Assembly (NCBI RefSeq): GCF_022369515.1
Contig: NZ_CP059724.1
Location: 5,642,001 to 5,706,000 of the forward strand
Direction: 5' to 3'
DNA length: 64,000 nt
From: Paenibacillus sp. 19GGS1-52
Lineage (GTDB): Bacteria; Bacillota; Bacilli; Paenibacillales; Paenibacillaceae
Shown here: positions 52,901-59,227 of the stretch, one piece after another
Position numbering within the stretch: position 1 is the stretch's first letter
How the letters are laid out: each line of letters begins with the position of its first letter
Program-made: the position numbers and the translations under genes
Notes under the pieces: model-generated
What the model was told of the DNA's origin: nothing
Database searches by the model: none
The model's input: only the letters and a program-made list of their open reading frames with translations

Positions 52901-53276
52901 TAATGCTGCCTGCTCCTGAGATTTCTGCTGCTTTAAGCGCATCCTCTTTGCCCGTATTCCCGGCAAGTGTAATGTAGTGGCCTGTCTTCACATTTTGAAT
53001 CCGCGACACCCCAGCCATGGTTACTACAGTCCAATGGGATGAGGTGTCTGCCGGATTCGTCATGCCGTAGCGTACCTCGCCAGTAGACGTTTCGTATAGA
53101 AAATTACTTTTCCACTTATTCTTAATGAGCACTGTACCTGTTGAAATCTGACCCGCCCCAGTACCTTCGTTTACTCCGGTTCCTGCAGAATTGCCACTGG
53201 CTCCATAAACAGGCAAGCCTGAAAAAATCAGCAGCATCGCCAGCAGACCCGCAACCGCGGACCTGAATCGCTTCAT
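46944..53276 (-). CDS. S-layer-anchored GH87-like alpha-1,3-glucanase with beta-trefoil-like repeats
   Basis: 2110 residues, secreted. The signal peptide (RFRSAVAGLLAMLLIFSGLPVYGA) is followed by about six repeats of a W-K-S-x-F-x-Y-E ... G-x-x-x-Y-G ... W ... N-x-x-T-G-H-Y-L unit (residues ~45-960). A CBM6/35-like domain lies at ~970-1075. A right-handed beta-helix domain starting YEAEDADTNG (~1084) has GDDGIAMWS near 1418, the pattern of GH87 mutanase/mycodextranase catalytic domains. An S-layer-associated beta domain (~1715-1910) and three SLH domains (~1919-2105) end it. Likely hydrolyses alpha-1,3-glucan at the cell surface. A cre site lies upstream. Confidence 0.8.
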   Translation of the reverse strand: MKRFRSAVAGLLAMLLIFSGLPVYGASGNSAGTGVNEGTGAGQISTGTVLIKNKWKSNFLYETSTGEVRYGMTNPADTSSHWTVVTMAGVSRIQNVKTGHYITLAGNTGKEDALKAAEISGAGSITDQWLIDTSNRSGYMVIRSATAPEGKLVIHEENQLGFAQVSGDINITFESPQWAFVDLSTAPVPISELQPIRLATYTDAQAATDFLYEATGGELKHGVIVADAVNAADYLWFVEDYDGHKRIRNAATNHYLTSIKGTAKAQQLLESQPTDQWVFNESDDYDDYQTIENIGNRGTYLATLGNGNAGAGTDNTKLAAQWQLLDPNTPTDGSEHFYRIQNGWKSFYWYENSDGLLKYGNMQADGSDQWLIEKYNGRKLFKNKKTGHYLNMVNMPDGHLQVTELPDKNAVDPGYIWTGKNTGDNTYVISNVVDKEPNKRPEKYISLQNLTKYAEYGVINPDWGSPKWKFVAVTEKKQDLFRFKLNSVNGAEQYLKDGPLLAAPSSARNQAEEKTVTEVVYNSQQQTETAASQEKSLVQADASAAEDMTVGQATYGPLNLNDDSFVWQLQEIEGSNGAVKIKNRGTGRYLSLEHIGNAVKEVDPDVAVQSLQTVYDVWGSIKWIVDMQPSGLTTFKSAWAGHYMYGAPDDHGNPVIRISKAADAADKESAHFSAEAVAEVAPPVPAYPVRFKNANSGEYLYENEHGVVLYGQPSADNGYSQWSISTQAGKQSIVNRATGHYLTLNGDYSFLESSRSEPAVDGSSDWAVSLASDDKHYTIRSQFGEYNDEFINVENHTGYAERGLLLESESSVQWTLETAGQTFNTPAGEPRNIDTATPTQNDTNIVTIVPKGQSNKVLAEKAGKVIYADPADKTASIEWLVQEYNGRKRIMNVQTNHYLSLNEANQAVMLAAGDKESSRWVLEEKLGYKQLLSADEGGLLTQGESTIELGTAAAGDHVLWSFLPVPKNVVYAGAEAFQGEGVIRFVVNANLADEYAAVIHYKNESATDASLIVKVNGLEQGNTLNLKSSTAGQFVSLKLKLRAGMNTVSFSAGENTVWNRLTIDTLTVLNSVNKTYRGATLPYISYEAEDADTNGTIIGPSRKYLSIASEASGRQAVMLKNTGDYVEFKLANPANSIVLRYSIPDSPDGTGAEDTLSLYVNGVQQQLHLTSKYAWEYGSYPWSNDPRQGSGHRFFDEIHALIGNAPAGATIRLEKTAGDHAASYTLDLADMEQVAPALTMPEGFVSVADYGAIENDQGDDTAAFKAALAEANQQNTGVWFPSGAFNVGDGLLDLNAAEIRGAGMWYTTLNGAKFYGHGEEIGVYDLLIDGGINVREDEAYTNAFHGAFGQGSVIQNVWIEHTKAGLWLTQPVGEKVRTDGLHMVGLRIRDLMADGVNFAVGTGNSMIEQSDIRYPGDDGIAMWSFTDAKLNDVNGNERTPSFNNTARFNTVSLPWLADNIVVFGGKDNKIQDNVVKDTVSNGAGIAVSTRFSAEPFQGTTLVERNTMLRTGSYDSGYGVNLGALWLYAGESDLNGTVLIRNNTALDSTYSGLIAHGNLNMTGVVLTNNVIDRVGTSGVEVTPELKGSLLVDNLIIRGERMNLLANPSSAFNIVQRNQGIASAAKSFSLKLADGQSGPIVMKQGESVGLQVLDKEGTDITSQATFVFENVNTASLLEGKLQALKVGSTVLTVTVGVDQRIYTVDVFSPADPTTPTTPNVPVTNPVTTATGNNDALLKAKTVAGQAVIELAANADGTVRFSAEALRSAAAVSPDAMLVIQSGNMTYRFPLGQMETVLNNASLPKGTLEFKLTPHSGAALEQLTGSAKQQGLKLHGTPVGFTLNVTDGTTSVPVRSFGTEHVERTFIVNEVLDNATAVALLYDDKTGSFRYVPAVFDSANGVTTVTVKSSMASGVFTVAQHPVSFPDISGHWAQAEIERLASRFIVNGQSADSFAPETTISRAEFAAMLIRSLDLQLDPAAIANSSFNDVQDSSWFAVAARAAAGLGLVQGYADGSFRPNAPISREQMAVMVARALKLLPAEAELKGTTSGSHTFNDAAGISSWAKEAVDTLEVSGIMKGQSAGNFAPSSDTSRAEAAIILNRLLIGAKLLNN

Positions 53277-53322
53277 AAATGCGCCCCCTCTAACTAATAT
53301 GGACTTCCTCTCCAGTTTAGTT

Positions 53323-53336
53323 TGGTAGCGTTTACA
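53323..53336 (-). promoter_or_regulatory. catabolite-responsive element (cre) upstream of the glucanase
   Basis: Minus-strand TGTAAACGCTACCA agrees at every fixed position with the CcpA consensus WTGNAANCGNWNNCW. It lies 47-60 bases upstream of the start codon, where binding would block transcription. Confidence 0.65.
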
Positions 53337-53410
53337 AAACGATGTGCGATTTTATCCAGACAAAGGTGCATTTGTACGGATATGAATAACCCGCCTCGTT
53401 GTCAGGATGG

Positions 53411-53439
53411 TTGACAAAACCCCAGATTCCCACGATAGT
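53411..53439 (+). promoter_or_regulatory. sigma-A promoter of the pentapeptide-repeat gene
   Basis: TTGACA (53411-53416), 17-bp spacer, GATAGT (53434-53439), about 60 bases before the start. Confidence 0.55.
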
Positions 53440-53497
53440 TAACGCACAGGGAATAGGAATAGACTCGCTAGTATTGATTATTGTAATGGAGGTTCGC

Positions 53498-54136
53498 ATG
53501 AAACATAAGATTGACCCGCCCAAAATTGCCGACAACATTGCTTTACCCCCGCAGGAAATATTCTCACTGCAAACGAAGGATGAGTTCAGCTTTTGTTCCA
53601 TAAATGACCAGTTCATTGATAGCCAGGAAGCTGGTAAGGTTTCGTTCGAGAAGGTGCTGTTTAGGAATGTTACCATTACGGAGTCGTCCTTGAGCGGGAT
53701 TGAACTTACGGATGTTATCTTTGAAAGATGTGATCTGTCCAACGTTAATTTCTCCGATGCCTTCGTTCATCGCACAGAGTTCAGAAATTGCAAGTTGATT
53801 GGGACAGACTTTACCAGAGGAAGATTCCAGAACGTTCTGTTCACAGACTGTATCGGGGATTACGCTACATTTCGATTTGCTAATTTCAAACAGGTTGCTT
53901 ACGTAGACAGTTCGCTCATTGGCGCTGATTATTATCAATCCGTCCTGCAAAAGATCTCATTTAATCGCTGCAATCTGGATCAAGCCATGCTGTCAGGGAC
54001 AAAACTGAACGGAATCGATCTTAGCGACTGCGAATTCAGCGGTTTACATGTAGAGATCGAAGACTTATATGGTTGTATCATTTCAGCGCAGCAAGCCGCC
54101 TCATTTGCGGGTCTGCTGGGTTTGGTGATCAAATAG
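53498..54136 (+). CDS. pentapeptide-repeat protein
   Basis: A 212-residue cytoplasmic protein. After a ~45-residue lead it is largely A/S-[D/N]-L/F-x-x pentapeptides (FERCDLSNVNFSDAFVHRTEF, KLIGTDFTRGRFQNVLF, NRCNLDQAMLSGTKLNGIDL), which fold as a quadrilateral beta-helix. Such proteins can mimic DNA or protect gyrase, but many have no known role, so no function is assigned. ATG 53498 has GGAGG five bases upstream. The open frame begins at 53399, before the promoter. Confidence 0.85.
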   Translation: MKHKIDPPKIADNIALPPQEIFSLQTKDEFSFCSINDQFIDSQEAGKVSFEKVLFRNVTITESSLSGIELTDVIFERCDLSNVNFSDAFVHRTEFRNCKLIGTDFTRGRFQNVLFTDCIGDYATFRFANFKQVAYVDSSLIGADYYQSVLQKISFNRCNLDQAMLSGTKLNGIDLSDCEFSGLHVEIEDLYGCIISAQQAASFAGLLGLVIK

Positions 54137-54150
54137 CAGGCTTGCCCCGC

Positions 54151-54630
54151 TTATTCTATTTCCAAGGTTTGCAGCTTGAGCTTACCTGCACAATTCCCGC
54201 AGCGATAGCGCTTGGGATCAACCTTTCGCTTGCGTGGATACTCGGTAGCACAGGCTGTGCACACGAGCTTATACCGGTAAGGCAGCGGTTTGCGCGCCTT
54301 CATTCCCGGTAGAGACTGGCAGTAGCGGCTCCCGCCGACCTGTGCCAGCAATCTTTTGAAATCGGCATCACGGTGCATATACCCTCTCTTTGCCAGATGC
54401 AGGTGATAGTGGCAGAGCTCATGCTTAATAATTCGCTCCGTTTCCTCACGACCGAACTGGGTCAGTTGAAGCGGGTTGATCTCAATATTATGACTTTTGA
54501 TAAAATAACGTCCGCCCGTTGAAGATAATCGGCTGTTAAAGGTAGCTTTGTGCCGGAACGGTACCCCAAAGTTGTCCCGCGATACCTGTTCAATCCACAG
54601 CTGCAGCTCATCGTTGCTCATACTTTCCAT
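54151..54630 (-). CDS. SprT-like zinc metalloprotease-fold protein
   Basis: A 159-residue SprT/YdcK family protein. The zinc motif HELCHYHLH is intact. The C-terminal treble-clef has C-x-x-C (VCTACATEYPRKRK) and C-x-x-C (YRCGNCAGKL). B. subtilis YdcK has the same layout and is close to cmpA, as here. The substrate is unknown. ATG 54630 follows GAGAGAA. It converges with the pentapeptide gene with 14 bp between stops. Confidence 0.92.
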   Translation of the reverse strand: MESMSNDELQLWIEQVSRDNFGVPFRHKATFNSRLSSTGGRYFIKSHNIEINPLQLTQFGREETERIIKHELCHYHLHLAKRGYMHRDADFKRLLAQVGGSRYCQSLPGMKARKPLPYRYKLVCTACATEYPRKRKVDPKRYRCGNCAGKLKLQTLEIE

Positions 54631-54745
54631 AGCGTTCTCTCACAAGTCCTTTCCACGGGAAAATAGATCTCTACTTGAATTGTAACTTGTGCATAGGCTA
54701 AACTGTCAAGAAGGAAGATAAGAAAGTACGGAGGGAGAATGACCA

Positions 54746-55105
54746 ATGCCGAAAATGCGATATGTAATTTTGCAGCAAAATAAAGAACTGCAATTCGTAG
54801 AAATGCCGGAGGAATATGCTTACCAGCTAAGCGCACTCAATCTTCGCCTCAATAAAGAGATCGATAAGCTGACCGCCGACAATGTGCCAGACCTGCCTTT
54901 GGCGATCGCCGAATGCGACTCGCTGGACCTGCTGCGTGAAGAACATTCACTGCAATCCGGCCTGGAATATATTAATCTGCTGGAGAGCGCTTTTGCCTCC
55001 ATTCAGGAACAGAACTATCCGCTCATCTCACTGCTGACCGAAATTCGCGCACTACAGGCCCAGTTGGAGCAATGGTATGAAGAGGAAGAAGAAGGCGTGC
55101 TGTAG
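54746..55105 (+). CDS. hypothetical helical, acidic protein
   Basis: A 119-residue cytoplasmic protein that I do not recognise. It is largely helical, with heptad-like Leu patterns (LSALNLRLNKEIDKL, LISLLTEIRALQAQLEQWYEEEEE), so a coiled coil is likely. ATG 54746 follows GGAGGGAG at about 9-11 bases. It lies between the sprT-like gene and cmpA. Confidence 0.65.
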   Translation: MPKMRYVILQQNKELQFVEMPEEYAYQLSALNLRLNKEIDKLTADNVPDLPLAIAECDSLDLLREEHSLQSGLEYINLLESAFASIQEQNYPLISLLTEIRALQAQLEQWYEEEEEGVL

Positions 55106-55232
55106 CTGACAGGCTTGACTCATTCCGTAAAATCACAGAACAGGCTGTTGTATTCCGCATTTTGTTGCCGCACCATTAGGCCCTCTTCCCCATATGCTAA
55201 CTTACGTAAGCATGCTTAGAGGAGGGATTTCC

Positions 55233-55370
55233 TTGCCGCAGTGGCTCTGCCATCAGCTGATGAAAGCTTATTATAAAAAAGACCGCCGTCAGATTAAGCT
55301 GCTGAACGAGTGCTGGTTCTTTTACCGCAATTCCGCGGAATCACCGGGTTCTATACAAAGAAAGCTGTAG
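55233..55370 (+). CDS. cmpA: cortex morphogenetic protein CmpA
   Basis: 45 residues, below usual ORF size limits. The core KAYYKKDRRQIKLLNECWFFYR matches B. subtilis CmpA (37 residues, ending shortly after W-F-F-Y-R). CmpA is a ClpXP adaptor that leads to degradation of SpoIVA in mother cells with faulty spore envelopes. TTG 55233 has GAGGAGGG upstream. CATATGCTA (55191-55199) fits a sigma-K -10 but is only suggestive. The closeness to the SprT gene agrees with the B. subtilis arrangement. Confidence 0.9.
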   Translation: MPQWLCHQLMKAYYKKDRRQIKLLNECWFFYRNSAESPGSIQRKL

Positions 55371-55398
55371 GAATAGTCAGTTGCATAGCGTAATTCAA

Positions 55399-55430
55399 AA
55401 AACCATCCCTTCATTCGGGATGGTTTTGTT
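55399..55430 (+). terminator. terminator after cmpA
   Basis: AAAACCATCCC, short loop, GGGATGGTTTT and then GTTT. It lies between cmpA and a convergent small gene and may serve both. Confidence 0.8.
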
Positions 55431-55444
55431 TAGATTTCATATGG

Positions 55445-55612
55445 TTAGAACTTCGGAAACACATATTTAACTAAGAAAAACAGAACTCCAAACGTGATAA
55501 TGATATAAGTTGCATATCTGATAAAGGTAATAGCGACCGCACTGGAATCCGATTTCTTTTGTACCTCGGTGTGCTGGACTTCTACACTTCTATCACTGTG
55601 ATTCGGATCCAT
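55445..55612 (-). CDS. 55-residue single-pass membrane protein
   Basis: ATG 55612 with GGGGAGAG upstream; stop TAA 55445. The N-terminal half is polar and charged (DPNHSDRSVEVQHTEVQKKS). It is followed by one strong membrane helix (YATYIIIITFGVLFFLV pattern, about residues 33-48) and a basic end KYVFPKF. Its size and RBS make it a convincing real gene. I cannot name a family. It is not detected by ordinary ORF length filters. Confidence 0.7.
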   Translation of the reverse strand: MDPNHSDRSVEVQHTEVQKKSDSSAVAITFIRYATYIIITFGVLFFLVKYVFPKF

Positions 55613-55750
55613 AACAATCTCTCCCCTCGAAACTTAATCTATCTATCATTAACCGAAGGTTCGACTGGTTGAAACAAATAGCCGCATCATTGTTCAACCT
55701 CAATGTATCTGAGTGAGCAATGATGCGGCTTAACGTTACTATACTTAAGA

Positions 55751-56245
55751 TTAATCGAAGCTGCGGCGTGAGGGCCAAGAGCCCTGCAGCTTACGAACCA
55801 AGACGATCTGTCCGGTGTGATAGGCATCGTGCAGGATAAGACTCATCACTTCTTCGCCTGGCGCATGTCCTGAACCGCCCCAATCATACGCGCCTTCTTC
55901 AAGCGCTTCAATGACTTCCCGAAGCGAAGCGTGAACGGTCTTCAGCGCAAGCACTGCCTTCTCCCACTCTGCCTCCCCGGTAACCTTGACAGTAAATGTA
56001 TCGTCATTGCTCTCCACATCAGGCAGCTGTGGCAAGCCCTTTAGCTTCTTAAGCAAACGTTCCTTATAATACGTCAGATGATTGACCGTCTCCCAGATAG
56101 AGTTAGCAGCTCCCCCCTGTGGCTTCCAGCTAGCTTGCAGATGATCCACGCCTGCAAGTGCATCGCTTAGCGGCGGTGACCAATCCTCAACATCCATACA
56201 ATAATCCCAATTCTGCAGCAGTACTTCGCTAATTTTATTGTGCAT
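55751..56245 (-). CDS. DinB-family protein
   Basis: A 164-residue four-helix-bundle protein of the DinB/YfiT group, often a thiol-dependent metalloenzyme. The metal-binding histidines are visible in NHLTYYKERL and in LHDAYHTGQIVLVRK near the C-terminus, the diagnostic end. ATG 56245 has CTGGAGG upstream; the frame extends to 56278. Its substrate is unknown. Confidence 0.9.
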   Translation of the reverse strand: MHNKISEVLLQNWDYCMDVEDWSPPLSDALAGVDHLQASWKPQGGAANSIWETVNHLTYYKERLLKKLKGLPQLPDVESNDDTFTVKVTGEAEWEKAVLALKTVHASLREVIEALEEGAYDWGGSGHAPGEEVMSLILHDAYHTGQIVLVRKLQGSWPSRRSFD

Positions 56246-56446
56246 GATAACCTCCAGAAAGAAATATGTAATCCTCAATCGTAACGGTCTAAAAACTAAT
56301 AATAGGTATTCTTAAAATGTAGCATATTATACTCCGACGTCACGTGCAACCACTCAAAGCGATATGTATGATGATTAAGCTGGCGGCAATCTGTTGAAGG
56401 TGCTCCGTTTTCTGGCGCGAGGAATCCCGGGGCGGGTAAAGTAATC

Positions 56447-56776
56447 TTATCCCCAAAAAATCCCTTTATTATCTTTATCGACGATCTCTAATTGTTTAGA
56501 AAAATCTTCATCCGGCAATATGTCATCAACAAAATGCCATTTCTCTTTACTGTCTCTCCAATACACTTTCCACTTCCCTTGATTCAATCTAAATTGAGCA
56601 ATATCAAATTGAGTCCATATATCACTCTTATATCCTGGTCTCTCTTCAATTAACGTAATATTCTCCCCTCTGATCTTGTAGCTCAGCTTTATCTCATTTT
56701 GAATACGCTTGGGAATTTTATTATTCGTATAATTATCCATGATCTTTATAATTCGCTTCTTTGTAAATTCATCCAT
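56447..56776 (-). CDS. DUF3024 family protein
   Basis: A 109-residue cytoplasmic protein. The pattern LSYKIRGENITLIEERPG, followed by IAQFRLNQGKWKVYWRDSKEKWHFVDD, matches DUF3024, whose function is unknown. ATG 56776 follows AGAGGAG. Its base composition is more A/T-rich than the flanking genes. Confidence 0.8.
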   Translation of the reverse strand: MDEFTKKRIIKIMDNYTNNKIPKRIQNEIKLSYKIRGENITLIEERPGYKSDIWTQFDIAQFRLNQGKWKVYWRDSKEKWHFVDDILPDEDFSKQLEIVDKDNKGIFWG

Positions 56777-57230
56777 TGTTTCTAACTCCTCTCATTTTGT
56801 TTATGTAGGTATATTTCAAGCCACACTCCCGTCTTTACCTAACCTAGCACCGTTTGAACGCTGGGTAAGACTTACTATAGCTTAGCTGCACTCTGTACAG
56901 CTATTCTGGGGAAATGAACCGATAAAGTGACTTTAGTTGTATTTCGTGCAGCTAAATTCCGACAAAATCCCGCTTCACAGCAAGTTAGCGACAGCCTCCT
57001 GATTTATATTCATTTGCGTAGAATGCAGCCACTTTCTTAAGCACGGCCTCATCTTTCAGGAGGTCCGTCAATATTTAATATGCGTTCTATATAAATGGGA
57101 TTTAATCTTTCTTTTATGCTGGTTCTCATCGTCGGTGGTGTAATTAGGCAGATCATCGAGCAACCTGCCAAATCTTTGATTCGTTTAGTTTGTAGTACAC
57201 CTTTCCATTTTATGTATGTAATCTTCCACC
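56777..57230. other. 454-bp intergenic region with a short imperfect repeat pair
   Basis: It holds two imperfect copies of TAG[C/T]TG[C/T]A...CAGCTA..TTC (56883-56906 and 56934-56959), each partly palindromic. Otherwise no supported feature. The minus-strand frame at 57049-57324 is not convincing. Confidence 0.5.
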
Positions 57231-59204
57231 CTACAACGCCTTCCGTACACTCAATATATACTTCGCCTGATCGAGCGGGTTCACGCCTCGGCGGGTGCGC
57301 TCGGCGGTTACGTCTGGAGGGCATTTCTCATAGCCGGCAAAAAAAGAAGAGAACGTGCTACGCCCCTTCGTGTAAGAGCTTAAGTTCACGGGGTATTCGA
57401 GCGACGTCGCCAAGGGCAGACGTCCTTCGATCACCATTCGGTCACCGAGCAGTACGGGTGGCTCAAACATGCCGCGCATCTGCACGAGTTCGTTCATCAC
57501 ACGGCCGCCGTTCTCCTCGGGGACCACGATGCGGACTTGCAAGATCGGCTCTAGCAGTGTGGTTCCTGCATTAGCCAACCCGTTCATGATCGCCATCGGT
57601 GTCGCGACGGCGAAATCCAATGGATGAGTATGCTATACATGATGCTGCCCCTCAACTAGAGTGATCTTGAGGTCGGTAACCTCCCAACCGTAAAGACCCT
57701 GCTGCAGAGCCTCCGGCACCCGACGGGCTGTCTCATTCTGATATTGCGGCAGCAGATCGGAGCTCCGTACTACCGAGTCATAGACCAGCCCACTCCCCGG
57801 AGGGCCAGGTTCAATATGGAAGCGCAGAATCGCCCAGCATGGCTTCGGCATCAAATACGCGATGAAGCCCTCGCCTATGCGGCTTGGCGTCTCTTTATAT
57901 ATTACGGATGGTTGGCCAAAAGTAACCTTTAGTCCATAACGCTCCACCATAACACTGTCCAGAATCTCCAGTTGAATTGGCCCCATCACTTTGATGTGCA
58001 GCTCCCGTTCATCCTGCAGCCACTGGGTATCCAGCAGCGGATCTTCATCTGCCAGCTCCTGCAGGGCTACGATCACCTTATGGTCATCGGTATCGACTGC
58101 CCAATGTACACGCACCGTAAGCAGTGGCACAGCAAGCTTGGCTTCCTGCGGGATCGCCTCAGGATGGCCCAATACATCGCCGACCCGCACCCCGGACAAG
58201 CCATAGACTACAGCGATATCTCCTGCTTCAAGCGCTCCAACATCGTCGACACGACCGCCCTCCACCTTGCGGATTTGGGTCACCTTTCCTTGAATGTCCT
58301 GTGAATAATTCAGCAGTGTATCACGGTTGCGAATCGTTCCTTCATAGAGGCGGACAAAGGCCATCCGCCCCATATTCTTATCCCGTTGAATGTTGTACAC
58401 GATACCGGACACCGGGGCTTCTGCATTCCCTCCGGCTCGCGGGAAATAGTCAATCATGGCATCCAATAGCGCCGTAATACCCAGCCCTTTGGCCGCTACT
58501 CCATAGACCAGCGGAAATATCCGACCTGTGGCTGTTTCCGCGCTCATATGGTTTTTCCATGCAACAAGGTTTACGGTTCGACCTGACATATATGTCTCCA
58601 GCCATTTCTCGTCCCGCTCCGCTAACGCCTCCAACAGCTCCGTCTGCGCGGCAGTCTCTGCACCGGTTTCCCATAAATCCGCAGCTCCCCGATAATTATG
58701 CTCTTCACCCATCGGACACTGCACAGGAATAATATCAGTTGACAAATAGTTGCGTGCCTGGGCCAATACAGCGTCAGGATCTGCACCTACCCTATCCATT
58801 TTGTTCATCAGAATAAGCGTGGGGATCTCCAGCTTCCGCAGCGCATTCCAGATCATTTCGGTTTGTGCCTGCACACCCTCCACCGCCGATAATATGAGCA
58901 CCGCGCAGTCCATCACCCGCAAAGAACGCTCTACCTCAGACAGAAAATCGACATGCCCCGGCGTATCGACCAGATTGATCTGCACCCCTTTCCAGGCAAA
59001 AGATGCCAGTGCTGCCCGTACCGAAATACCCCGCTGCCGTTCAATATCCATTGAATCCGTTAATGCCGTTCCGCTATCTACACTGCCCAGTGCACGAATG
59101 CGTCCGCTCTCATATAAAATATGCTCCGTTGTGGTCGTTTTTCCGGCATCCACATGAGCAAATATTCCAACATTAATCCGTTCGGTCTCTTGCTGTTGAC
59201 TCAT
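57231..59204 (-). pseudogene. TetM-family ribosomal protection GTPase interrupted by in-frame TAG
   Basis: One continuous frame of about 656 sense codons, the size of TetM-type ribosomal protection proteins, is split by TAG at 57633-57635. The first 523 residues carry G1 AHVDAGKTTTTEHIL, G3 DTPGHVDFLSEVERSL and G4 NKMD, then domains II-IV. After the stop the same frame continues with PLDFAVATPMAIMNGL and ends with YTKGRSTFSSFFAGY and NPLDQAKYILSVRKAL, the TetM C-terminus. Domain V and the C-terminal helix needed on the ribosome would be lost. It is a recent pseudogene, a readthrough gene or a sequencing error. ATG 59204 follows CAGGAG, 23 bp after the DUF2207 gene. Confidence 0.88.
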
Positions 59205-59227
59205 CTATAGATCTCCTGTCATTGGAT

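Noticed and set aside
57049-57324. Minus-strand ORF of 91 codons downstream of and overlapping the TetM-like C-terminus
   Set aside because: It is out of frame with the real gene over the overlap, begins inside it, has no ribosome site and resembles no family I know.
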